A stretch of 64,000 nucleotides of DNA from Paenibacillus polymyxa M1. GTDB lineage: Bacteria; Bacillota; Bacilli; Paenibacillales; Paenibacillaceae. Below, in pieces: positions 17,531 to 25,961 of this stretch. The translations under genes were made by a program, and so were the position numbers. A model generated the notes under the pieces. The model did not search any database. It was not told the origin of the DNA and saw nothing but the letters and a program-made list of their open reading frames with translations. The stretch spans positions 5,202,501-5,266,500 of the forward strand of contig NC_017542.1 of the NCBI RefSeq assembly GCF_000237325.1. The letters run 5' to 3'. Position 1 is the first letter of the stretch, and every line of letters starts with the position of its first letter.

Positions 17531-18520
17531 TTACTTATTTATTAATTTGTATTCTCTTGAAAACAACCGATTAAGTGACGTATACCTGTTTCCCAAAACT
17601 CCTAAATAGGCGCCTGAGTACCTTACTGTATTTTTAACTAAAGAGTAAGCTGCCCAGTATAGTTTTCTTTTTCGACTTATATTGGTGTTGTGGCGCAGAA
17701 ACCTTACGTCACTTATAAAGTGCTTAGCTATATATGCCGGCAATAAAAAAACACTCTTAACAGAAGCGTAATTATAGATACGGTACAGACCCTTATACTC
17801 ATCATAATAGCGTTTAAACTGCTGCTTAAACGTGTAATTATGAGAATGGTAAACTACTGATTGGGGAGAGTAAGCCTTCTTGTACCCTCTTTCAATTATT
17901 TGCCTTGCCCACAGTTGATCCTCGGCAAAATCAACTTCTGGATAAGGAATTGTATTCCAAATCTCTTTGCGCATTGCAGAGGAATTATCGGAATAATAAC
18001 ATAATAAATGTCTGTATCCTTCTTCCCTGTTGTATCTCTCTTGATCATCCAAATAATATATGGTTGTTTCTGTACCAAAATTGTTGAAATGTGTTATGAT
18101 GTTATGCTTTTCAAAAATATCACAATCATCATAAGGCAAGTGTCTACCAAATACACCTACTATGCTCTCATCTAAATCAAAGCATGAAACCAAGTTTTTC
18201 AGCCAAAACTGATCATAGGGCAAAGCATCTTGAGTAATAAACACAAGGTATTTACCACTGGCCAAAGAGGCCCCCAGATTTCTCGTTTTCCCATGTCCAA
18301 ACTCTTTGGGCATGATTTGCTTTAGAACAATATTTTCATTTTGTTTTTGCAGACCTTGTATAAATTCAACTGTTCCATCAGAAGACCCCGAATCTACAAT
18401 AACAATTTCAAAAGGAGCTCCCAAATCCTGCTTCAGAACTTCCACCAATACTTTTTTGAATATATCTCCTCCGTTTTTTGTGGGAATAATTACAGAGGCT
18501 AAATGGTTCAATTCATTCAT
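17531..18520 (-). CDS. Rhamnosyltransferase-like GT2
   Basis: A 329-residue GT2 with SVIIPTKNGGDIFKKVLVEV near the start, VIVDSGSSDGTVEF, EFGHGKTRNLGASLASG near residue 73 and VFITQDALPYDQFWL near 93. The FGHGKTRN and TQDALP motifs are typical of the rhamnosyltransferase branch found in S-layer and rhamnan loci (for example WsaC/WsaD/WsaE parts). EDQLWARQIIERGYKKAYSP near 200 is the acceptor-side segment. It is ten bases upstream of the GT4 gene in reading direction, so both likely build the rhamnose-containing repeat or its adaptor. Confidence 0.88.
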   Translation of the reverse strand: MNELNHLASVIIPTKNGGDIFKKVLVEVLKQDLGAPFEIVIVDSGSSDGTVEFIQGLQKQNENIVLKQIMPKEFGHGKTRNLGASLASGKYLVFITQDALPYDQFWLKNLVSCFDLDESIVGVFGRHLPYDDCDIFEKHNIITHFNNFGTETTIYYLDDQERYNREEGYRHLLCYYSDNSSAMRKEIWNTIPYPEVDFAEDQLWARQIIERGYKKAYSPQSVVYHSHNYTFKQQFKRYYDEYKGLYRIYNYASVKSVFLLPAYIAKHFISDVRFLRHNTNISRKRKLYWAAYSLVKNTVRYSGAYLGVLGNRYTSLNRLFSREYKLINK

Positions 18521-18538
18521 GGTTATAAATTCCCTTTT

Positions 18539-20104
18539 TTATTTTTTTTTATGTTTTAAATAGTATATAAAACTGCTCATTACATTCTTATACTCATTTT
18601 CGATCAGCAAGAGCCTTCCATTCTCATCTGTTAATACGTTTTTTTGCTCTTGAAGGTTCTCTAGTTTTTCATTCAATTGTTTTATACTACTCTGAGTTAA
18701 TCTAATATTATTTTCCAATTCGCTATTCTTGGACTCGCTTTGGTTTACTCTTTCCCACAGTTTTTGTATCTGCTCCCTTTCTTTAGACAGAAACGCCTCA
18801 GTACTGTTAACGCGCTCCCATAAAGCTTTGTTCTGAGCATGCGTCTCCTTCAACATGTTTTCAGACACATTGACTCTCTTCCATAAAGACGACACTTCCA
18901 GCTCTTTTTTATTAATTATAGCTTGTTCAACCTTATATAGCTGATCCAGTTCTTTAGAATAAGAAGAGGCATTCTTGTTCTCAGAAAGATCAAGTAAGGC
19001 ATTTTTTACGAAGTTAAATATTCTGCCTGAAAGATCCTTAAATTCATGAGTATTGTTCAATCCACTCTTGAAGTAATCAACTATATACTCAGCTTTATCC
19101 AGCATATAGACAGGTTTTCTCAGACAGTAATTACTTTTTTGGATGAGTTCAAAAAAGCCTGTTAACTTCGTGGAATACTCGCCGGAAAAAGTCACATGTG
19201 GGATGTCGTAACTGTATGAAATGATATTTCCGTGAAGACTCGATCCAATAAAACCTTTTGCATTTGCTAAAATAGCCACTTTGTCCATCAAAGTTAAAGA
19301 AGGTATATTTTCCTTATTAATTATACAGGTATCAACAAGTAGAGGTGCAAGCTGATCATATAATTCATTGTCCCCAAGACATTCACCAATTGAAATGAGT
19401 ACGATAGGAACGCCAAGATTCTTAGAAATGTTATTGAGCAAAACAGCTACGTCTTTAACCTCTTCCTTGGAGATAACATTTTCGTTAGCCTGGAATACAA
19501 TGTACTCCCCTTTTTTTAATACATGTTGGCTATCAGTTGCTAGCGAGTCCAAAGTGGCTTCAAGAGAGGACTTAGGGAAATATTCAGAAATACACAATAC
19601 CAAATCAGGTACAATTTCACTTCTTATGCCAACATCTGATAGAAATTTGCTTGATCTCTGATCTCTTACTGACACGACTTTAAATCTGGCAAATGAATTT
19701 CTTACATATCTTGAGAACCCCTCATCTAATTGAAAGGGGACACCCAAACCAATTGTGTAACAATTCTCAATACTAGCATCAGTAGGAGAAATAATATTAC
19801 TGAAGCTAAGTCTACTCTCTTCATAAAGACTATTAATAGACCAGTCATCTGACCTTAACAAATCGCCTCCACCAATAAAAACCTTATCGAAAGAGTAATT
19901 ATCAAATTGTATAATATCCTCCACTTGCTTTTGATCTGTGTAGGTCGGTGTGTATTGCATACAATTGGGGCTAAAAAACCTGATTTCATATGCCTCGCTT
20001 GAATGACTATAAATATCATCCACAATTTTTTCAAAAACTATAGGAAAAAGCAGATCACCTAAATTATCAACATTAAATGTACCGACCTGAGCAATTCTCT
20101 TCAT
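18539..20104 (-). CDS. Polysaccharide pyruvyl transferase with C-terminal coiled coil
   Basis: Residues about 1-375 match the polysaccharide pyruvyl transferase family (PF04230): GTFNVDNLGDLLFP at the start, FIGGGDLLRSDDW near 95, and GFIGSSLHGNIISYSYDIP near 290. These enzymes move pyruvate from PEP to a sugar of a glycan. The C-terminus (about 385-510) is a long coiled coil. It has three copies of L-W-(K/E)-R-V-N-x-(S/T)-E starting at about 407, 428 and 449, exactly 21 residues (three heptads) apart, and two more heptad blocks follow in the same register. The end is basic (YYLKHKKK). An enzyme plus coiled coil beside Wzt/Wzm recalls WbdD of E. coli O9a, which caps and measures the chain. 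Confidence 0.82.
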   Translation of the reverse strand: MKRIAQVGTFNVDNLGDLLFPIVFEKIVDDIYSHSSEAYEIRFFSPNCMQYTPTYTDQKQVEDIIQFDNYSFDKVFIGGGDLLRSDDWSINSLYEESRLSFSNIISPTDASIENCYTIGLGVPFQLDEGFSRYVRNSFARFKVVSVRDQRSSKFLSDVGIRSEIVPDLVLCISEYFPKSSLEATLDSLATDSQHVLKKGEYIVFQANENVISKEEVKDVAVLLNNISKNLGVPIVLISIGECLGDNELYDQLAPLLVDTCIINKENIPSLTLMDKVAILANAKGFIGSSLHGNIISYSYDIPHVTFSGEYSTKLTGFFELIQKSNYCLRKPVYMLDKAEYIVDYFKSGLNNTHEFKDLSGRIFNFVKNALLDLSENKNASSYSKELDQLYKVEQAIINKKELEVSSLWKRVNVSENMLKETHAQNKALWERVNSTEAFLSKEREQIQKLWERVNQSESKNSELENNIRLTQSSIKQLNEKLENLQEQKNVLTDENGRLLLIENEYKNVMSSFIYYLKHKKK

Positions 20105-20106
20105 AA

Positions 20107-21378
20107 TTAACCACCTTTAATGATTTCAACTGTAGAATCCATGTCCATCAAACCTATTACAGTCCTTTCCGACTTAACGGTTATCTTGTTAACATCATAT
20201 CTTCTATCCAGTGGGCGGCTTATTCCTTCTACATAATCAGATAATCCTACGGAAACTATATACTCATCTGGGGCAAGATACATTTTTTGCGAAAAAGTCA
20301 CAACAATTTCTTCTCCACTTTTTACAGGTCCTATATTTTGATCAAGATAATGAGTATTGCCACTATACATTTCTAGTCCCTTCTTATTCTTGATATAGAA
20401 TCCAAGAACAGGGTTCTCACAATCCTGTAAAAATTTCACGGTAACCCTCAATTTAAAAGAATCCAACGTATAAACAAGCCACTGACTCTCTGAATCATTC
20501 TCATTTATACACTCGATCTCTTTTATCACAGCGGTTTCATCACCATATCGGTATTCTTCCGAAGAAGTCTCACTGATAATGTCCACCAATGAGGATTCCT
20601 TCTTGACCATTTTATTGACTCTTTCTATCTTTTTGGTGATCTCATCGTTAGTATTGTACAGTTTCACGTAATCGTTAATGATCCTTCTAGGCTCACCTTG
20701 CGAAAAAACTTCTCCCTTATTCAACAAAACACATCGGTCACATAATGTACTTATGCTGGTAACATCATGACTAACAAATAAAATAGTTACTCCGTTATTC
20801 TTCATGGTCTTTATTTTCTCAAAACATTTTTGCTGAAAAAATATATCTCCGACTGATAATGCTTCGTCAATTATAAGAATTTCGGGTTCTACATTTATGG
20901 CTACAGCAAATGCCAATCTTGCGAACATCCCACTCGAATAATTTTTTACAGGCTGGTATACAAAATCTCCAATATCCGCAAAGGAAAGGATGTTTTCTAT
21001 TTTCTTATCCATATCCGCTTGGTCAAATCCCATAAGCATGCCGTTAAGATATATATTCTCAATCCCCGTATACTCGGGATTAAAACCTGCCCCCAATTCC
21101 AGCAGAGCAGCAATCTTACCGCTAATTTTCACTGTACCGCGGGTCGGGGTTAGGATGCCTGTAATTATTTTAAGTAAAGTCGATTTCCCAGAACCATTTT
21201 TCCCAAGGATCCCTAAAGACTCACCTTTATTAACATGAAAGCTCACATCATTTAATGCGTAAAAGTCCGTATGATATTTTTTACGCAATGGGTTAATTGC
21301 TTCTTTAAGTCTATCCGTTTGATGTTCATATAATTTATATTGTTTTGAAATATTCTCTACCTGTATAGCTATACTCAT
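20107..21378 (-). CDS. wzt: Polysaccharide ABC exporter ATPase with carbohydrate-binding C-terminus
   Basis: The 423-residue protein has an ABC domain in residues 1-240: Walker A GKNGSGKSTL near 60, the signature YSSGMFARLAFA near 145, and Walker B ILIIDEALSVGD near 167. The C-terminal 170 residues (from about 255) form a beta-rich region of the Wzt C-terminal type, which in O9a binds the capped non-reducing end of the glycan. The sequence DSTVEIIKGG closes the protein. Having this domain implies that a finished, capped chain is recognised before export. A start at TTG 21384 is possible, but ATG 21378 has better spacing to AAGGAG. Confidence 0.92.
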   Translation of the reverse strand: MSIAIQVENISKQYKLYEHQTDRLKEAINPLRKKYHTDFYALNDVSFHVNKGESLGILGKNGSGKSTLLKIITGILTPTRGTVKISGKIAALLELGAGFNPEYTGIENIYLNGMLMGFDQADMDKKIENILSFADIGDFVYQPVKNYSSGMFARLAFAVAINVEPEILIIDEALSVGDIFFQQKCFEKIKTMKNNGVTILFVSHDVTSISTLCDRCVLLNKGEVFSQGEPRRIINDYVKLYNTNDEITKKIERVNKMVKKESSLVDIISETSSEEYRYGDETAVIKEIECINENDSESQWLVYTLDSFKLRVTVKFLQDCENPVLGFYIKNKKGLEMYSGNTHYLDQNIGPVKSGEEIVVTFSQKMYLAPDEYIVSVGLSDYVEGISRPLDRRYDVNKITVKSERTVIGLMDMDSTVEIIKGG

Positions 21379-21392
21379 ATTCAAATATCTCC

Positions 21393-22190
21393 TTATAACA
21401 CATCTGCAAAGTGAGGTCTTAATCTCTTAAATATAAAAGCGCCAATAAACAGAAAACATAAAGTCACAAACCAAAAATACAAACTCATCCTTGGATATTC
21501 CCAAAACCAGCTTCTAAAAATCAAGCTATTCCTATAACCTTCTATAATGTAGTACATAGGATTCAACTTTATAAGGAATTCATATTTTCCAGGTATCATT
21601 TTTAGAGACCATAAAATAGGAGTTATCCAGTATCCGAATTGTAATAACATCGATAATATTTGCCCTACATCCTTTAGAAAAATAACCAGTGCAGAAGTGA
21701 TCCAAGAAATACCAAGTAAGAAAACGGACATAGCAAAAAGATAATAAAAGATTTGTAAAAAATATATATTTGGTGGATAGCCATATCCCCAAAACATCAA
21801 TACCATCATAACCAAAAAAATCAAATGAATAATTAATGGGGATATTATTTTTACAATAGGTAACAAACTAACTCTAAATACTACATTCTTCACAAGAAAG
21901 ACATTGCTCACTATTGAGTTTGTAGCATTCATAATGGCGTCCGAGAAAAAAAACCACGGGATGATCCCCGCTACAAGCCATAGAATAAACGGATAATTAT
22001 CAACAGGCATAGATTTGAAACCTACTTGAAATATAAACCAGAAGATCAGTATAGAGATTGTTGGCTGGATTACTGCCCAAAGAAAGCCTAAATACGATCC
22101 CAGATATTTGTCTTTTAGATCCTTCACAGATAACTGTAAAATCAATCTCCTATTTAAATAAATATCCTTAAAAAAAGATAACCCTAACAT
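21393..22190 (-). CDS. wzm: Polysaccharide ABC exporter permease
   Basis: A 265-residue ABC-2 type permease with six membrane helices. KDLKDKYLGSYLGFLWAVIQP near the N-terminus is the conserved amphipathic segment of Wzm/TagG proteins, and FGYWITPILW and LNPMYYIIEGYR near residue 200 are typical. With Wzt it moves the lipid-linked glycan across the membrane. It is the first gene of the long minus-strand unit. A TTGACA is present about 70 bp upstream and a GGAGAAG precedes the ATG. Confidence 0.93.
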   Translation of the reverse strand: MLGLSFFKDIYLNRRLILQLSVKDLKDKYLGSYLGFLWAVIQPTISILIFWFIFQVGFKSMPVDNYPFILWLVAGIIPWFFFSDAIMNATNSIVSNVFLVKNVVFRVSLLPIVKIISPLIIHLIFLVMMVLMFWGYGYPPNIYFLQIFYYLFAMSVFLLGISWITSALVIFLKDVGQILSMLLQFGYWITPILWSLKMIPGKYEFLIKLNPMYYIIEGYRNSLIFRSWFWEYPRMSLYFWFVTLCFLFIGAFIFKRLRPHFADVL

Positions 22191-22282
22191 TAAACTTACT
22201 TCTCCTTCCGCACGCTCAACTGTTGAAACGGTAATGTCAATTTCTAATGCAACTGTCAGTGAATCTACATTCCGCCTAGCTC

Positions 22283-22319
22283 GTAGATAATCAATGTGCT
22301 AAAATATTGACGTATCTAC
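22283..22319. promoter_or_regulatory. Interrupted dyad in the divergent promoter region
   Basis: Outer arms GTAGATA (22283-22289) and TATCTAC (22313-22319) enclose inner arms TCAAT (22291-22295) and ATTGA (22306-22310). It lies 22-58 bp upstream of the plus-strand ligase gene and about 95 bp from wzm, between two oppositely directed units of the glycan locus. It overlaps a TAAAAT sequence, so it may be an operator. No known consensus is matched. Confidence 0.4.
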
Positions 22320-22340
22320 AAGAAAAGGAGATTGTAAACC

Positions 22341-24797
22341 TTGTCGAATCCAGTATACGGGAAACAGGCCAAAACGTCGACCCGTGACGATAAAAGGCCG
22401 GCTATATTTTGGGTGTTAATTGTTGGCATGATTTTGTTCTTAGCTTGGGCCCCCTTCCAGGCTGCACTTTTTAATGGTCAAATGCTCGACTTTGAGAAGC
22501 CTCTGTATTGGGCTTTGATCATCAGCACGATTCTATTAATTTTAGGAATCGTAACCTATTATAAAAAATTCAAGCTAGAAGAGCAAAGGGATTGGCTAGC
22601 TGTACTAGTATTACTGCTTCCCCTAACCTATGTGCTTTCGCTGACTTCAGCAGCTTCGCATTACCTGGCCATGAATATGGTGGTGGTACAATGCATATAT
22701 GCTGCCCTGTTTATCATTTCAATCTATCTACTCCAGGGTCGTTTAGGCAATAAGATTATTCACAACCTGATTATGACTGTTGCTTATATCATCGTAGGTT
22801 TTGGCTTCATTAACTGGTTCGGACAGTGGGCGCTTGCCGGCAAGATGGTAGGCTGGTTTAGCCAATATGTGTATCAGTATCGCTATACCAATGCAGTTAT
22901 GACAGATACAAATGGTCTCCGGCTGACATCGGTGTTCCAATATGCGAATACATATGCGGCCTTTCTAATGGCTTTCCTATTTGCCGCCGTTTTCTGTCTG
23001 ATGAAATCAAAACTATGGTACGGCAAGGCTATTCACGGCTTCATGTTGGTCCCTATTCTGGTCTCGCTATTTCTGACTTTGTCACGGGGCGGTCTGGTTA
23101 TGCTGCCTGTCGTGTTCGTGCTGCTCTTGCTTTTCCTTAAACCTGCACGCCAAATTATATGGATTTTACATTGCGCCATTGCTGGCGTAGCATCAATATC
23201 TATCTTGGCCCCGATTACAAATATGGGATTACAACTCAATAAGACCTACAACGGTGGAGAGGCGGCCAAAGGATGGGGATTACTTATTGGAGTTTCCCTG
23301 GCTGTAGCTGTCGTACTGTGGCTTGTTGAACGTTATCTGGCACCAAAGCTGGAGAATGCTCTCAAAGGGTGGAGTTCACGAAAGTTATCCAACCTGTGGT
23401 TGCCTGTCGGATCAGTTGTGGTGATTGGCTTGCTGGCTTTTCTGTTTATTGGAACTGGCTTGCGCAGCGTACTCCCGGAGAACGTACAGGTTCGGTTGGA
23501 AAATATCAATTTCCGCCAGCATAGTGTACTGGAACGACTTGTATTCTATCAGGATGCTGCCAAATCGATTAAAGATCACCCTATTATTGGGAGCGGTGGT
23601 GGCGGATGGGCTACCTTGTACGAAAGGTACCAGGATTATCCTTATAGCAGCCGCCAGGCCCATAACTTTTTCATGCAGTACCTGGTTGAAGTAGGCATCT
23701 TCGGTTTTGTAATTTTAATGTCATTCATCATATATATTTTTTACAAATATATTCGCAGCTATATTAGACAAAATGATGAAGAACGGGATTCTCACTTCCT
23801 ATATCTCATTTTGGCACTCTCGATCTTACTTCATAGCTTGCTGGACTTTAATCTGAGTTACGTGTTTATGGGCGTACTGGTATTTATGAGTCTTGGTGGT
23901 ATGGCCGCTGCTATGGACAGTAAACCGCTTAAACGCCTGTCCATGAGTGCTTCTGCATTTCGAATCATGTATAGTGCAGCCATCGGCATTCTAAGCATTG
24001 TGTTGCTTTTTGCAGGTCTCCGCTTCGTGCAATCGGCCAATGCTGCTACATATGCCAAACAGATTATGGCGGTAAGCACATCATTCGAGGAAATTCAAAG
24101 TGCGATTAATAAGGATCTTGAACTTCGTCCTACACGTCCCGATTCGGTTATAAGATTGGCTGCACTATACAAGAATGTGTATGATCAAACGAAAAAAGAG
24201 GAATTTTATAACGCTGCAATAGAGGTACTAAATACGGGCCTTAAGGCAGAACCGTATAATAAAATCATGTTAAACTCCAAAGTTAACCTTTTACGAGCAA
24301 AAGGTGAGAATGAGCAAGCCTTCAGTATTTTGGAAAATAACACTTCCAACTTTAACTGGGACAATGAATGGTACAATATGTTGATTACCCAAGCTTATAC
24401 TATTGGTAATACGGCACGTGAGCAAAAAGACACCGCCAAAGAACAGAAGTATTTCCAAGCAGGTCTTGCTGCTTATCAGCAGGTTTTGGATAGGGTAGCC
24501 CATATTAAGACGCTTCCACCTGAAATTGAGTTGCCACGTACTTTTGAAGTAACTCCAGGTATTGCACTCAGTACTGGCAAAATTGAGTTCATGTCAGGTA
24601 AGCTTGCTGAGGCTGCAAGCATCCTCAAAAACGGCCTGAAGGACGACTTGAGCGATGCTACAAATCGTGAGGTTGCTCGCTATTATGTTGCCGCCCTTCA
24701 AAAACAGGGCCAAAATGACGAAGCTTTATATAAGAAACTGATTAAGGCTGATCCGAAGGAAAAAGAGCAAATTGCTCAGTTGAAATCGGAGAAATAG
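22341..24797 (+). CDS. O-antigen ligase/oligosaccharyltransferase-like membrane protein with TPR tail
   Basis: The 818-residue protein has about 12 membrane helices up to residue 575, then a soluble helical tail. LTLSRGGLVMLPVV near 235 and the large loop with HPIIGSGGGGWATLYERYQDYPYSSRQAHNFFMQYLVEVG near 415-450 are the PF04932 (WaaL/Wzy/PglL) signature, with the conserved His. The tail (about 590-810) has TPR-like repeats such as NAAIEVLNTGLKAEPYNKIMLNSK. Similar ligase-plus-TPR proteins (WsaB/WsfB) move glycans to S-layer protein in Geobacillus and Paenibacillus alvei; a polymerase role is the alternative. The start is TTG with AAGGAG upstream. It is transcribed away from wzm. Confidence 0.8.
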   Translation: MSNPVYGKQAKTSTRDDKRPAIFWVLIVGMILFLAWAPFQAALFNGQMLDFEKPLYWALIISTILLILGIVTYYKKFKLEEQRDWLAVLVLLLPLTYVLSLTSAASHYLAMNMVVVQCIYAALFIISIYLLQGRLGNKIIHNLIMTVAYIIVGFGFINWFGQWALAGKMVGWFSQYVYQYRYTNAVMTDTNGLRLTSVFQYANTYAAFLMAFLFAAVFCLMKSKLWYGKAIHGFMLVPILVSLFLTLSRGGLVMLPVVFVLLLLFLKPARQIIWILHCAIAGVASISILAPITNMGLQLNKTYNGGEAAKGWGLLIGVSLAVAVVLWLVERYLAPKLENALKGWSSRKLSNLWLPVGSVVVIGLLAFLFIGTGLRSVLPENVQVRLENINFRQHSVLERLVFYQDAAKSIKDHPIIGSGGGGWATLYERYQDYPYSSRQAHNFFMQYLVEVGIFGFVILMSFIIYIFYKYIRSYIRQNDEERDSHFLYLILALSILLHSLLDFNLSYVFMGVLVFMSLGGMAAAMDSKPLKRLSMSASAFRIMYSAAIGILSIVLLFAGLRFVQSANAATYAKQIMAVSTSFEEIQSAINKDLELRPTRPDSVIRLAALYKNVYDQTKKEEFYNAAIEVLNTGLKAEPYNKIMLNSKVNLLRAKGENEQAFSILENNTSNFNWDNEWYNMLITQAYTIGNTAREQKDTAKEQKYFQAGLAAYQQVLDRVAHIKTLPPEIELPRTFEVTPGIALSTGKIEFMSGKLAEAASILKNGLKDDLSDATNREVARYYVAALQKQGQNDEALYKKLIKADPKEKEQIAQLKSEK

Positions 24798-24806
24798 TTA
24801 ATAAAA

Positions 24807-24845
24807 AGAGACTATCAGATGACGTTATATCATCCGGTAGTCTCT
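24807..24845. terminator. Bidirectional terminator between the ligase gene and galU
   Basis: Arms 24807-24822 and 24830-24845 pair over sixteen positions with one mismatch and one GU pair (AGAGACTA/TAGTCTCT outside). TTCTT follows on the plus side and TTTTT on the minus side. It serves the convergent genes at 22341 and 24886. Confidence 0.8.
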
Positions 24846-24885
24846 TTCTTATATTAAGGAAGCATAGTTGGGTTTAGCGAGATGT

Positions 24886-25767
24886 TTATTTTTGTTGGTC
24901 AATCTCTTCAATAACCTGTCTCATATAAGCCAATACTTCATCCTTAATCTCGTTATGCTGTAGAGCATAATGAATGGTCGTTTCAATGAATCCCAATTTC
25001 TCGCCAACGTCATGACGATTCCCGTCAAATTCGTAGGCCAGGATCGGATTCTTTTCTCCCAGTTTGGACAATGCATCCGTCAACTGAATCTCCCCGCCTA
25101 CTCCCACAGATTGTTGACCCAGAATATCGAAAATATCGGGTGTCAAGATATAACGTCCCATGATCGCCAAATTGGATTTAGCCTCTTCCTTCTTTGGCTT
25201 TTCTACCAATCGTTCCGCCTCAGAGATTTTGGAAGTAAGTGCATGGCCTTCAACAATCCCGTAACGATGCACCTCGTTCCAATCGACTTGTTTTACACCT
25301 ACAACAGAACGCTGATACTCATCGAACACGTCAATCATCTGTTTGAGACATGGATTCTCAGACTCTACGATGTCATCACCCAAAAGGACAGCAAAGGGCT
25401 CGTCACCGATGAACTTACGTGCACACCAGATGGCATGCCCCAGCCCTTTAGGCTCCTTTTGACGAATATAGTGGATATCAGCCATCTCTGATGGTTTACG
25501 CACTTCATTGAGCAGGTTCCATTTTTCCTTCGAGGTCAAATTATACTCCAACTCGAATGAGTAATCAAAGTGGTCCTCAATCGCCCTTTTTCCTTTACCA
25601 GTAACGATAATGATATCCTCAATACCTGATGCTACGGCCTCTTCGATAATAAATTGAATCGTTGGTTTGTCTATGATTGGAAGCATTTCTTTCGGCATCG
25701 CTTTCGTAGCAGGAAGAAAACGGGTCCCTAATCCCGCAGCAGGGATAATTGCTTTACGGATTCTCAT
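24886..25767 (-). CDS. galU: UTP-glucose-1-phosphate uridylyltransferase
   Basis: GalU makes UDP-glucose for glycans, lipid glycosylation and the initiating transferase if it uses UDP-Glc. The 293-residue protein has [21 protein letters not shown] at residues 10-30 (nucleotide-binding signature), [16 protein letters not shown] near 53, [10 protein letters not shown] near 125 and [12 protein letters not shown] near 190. An extended -10 like TGTTATAAT lies about 65 bp upstream. It is a single gene, convergent with the ligase gene and set at the edge of the glycan locus. Confidence 0.96.
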   Translation of the reverse strand: MRIRKAIIPAAGLGTRFLPATKAMPKEMLPIIDKPTIQFIIEEAVASGIEDIIIVTGKGKRAIEDHFDYSFELEYNLTSKEKWNLLNEVRKPSEMADIHYIRQKEPKGLGHAIWCARKFIGDEPFAVLLGDDIVESENPCLKQMIDVFDEYQRSVVGVKQVDWNEVHRYGIVEGHALTSKISEAERLVEKPKKEEAKSNLAIMGRYILTPDIFDILGQQSVGVGGEIQLTDALSKLGEKNPILAYEFDGNRHDVGEKLGFIETTIHYALQHNEIKDEVLAYMRQVIEEIDQQK

Positions 25768-25857
25768 AGGTTAAACTCCTTTGTCTTCAATAATAACGGT
25801 TAGGTATACTGTCTATGATTATAACAGGTAGATGGATAAATTTAATAGGTTAAAGAA

Positions 25858-25890
25858 GAAGACATCTTCCCTTAAAGAGAACATGTCTTC
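25858..25890 (-). terminator. Terminator of the U32 protein gene
   Basis: GAAGACAT (25858-25865) and ATGTCTTC (25883-25890) form an 8-bp stem, followed on the minus strand by TTCTTT. It lies 70 bp after the stop at 25962. Confidence 0.55.
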
Positions 25891-25961
25891 AATCCCTACT
25901 TACTATATGATTAGATTATGCTTCTAAAATCTATTTGGCTCCTGAACAAATATACAGTTGT

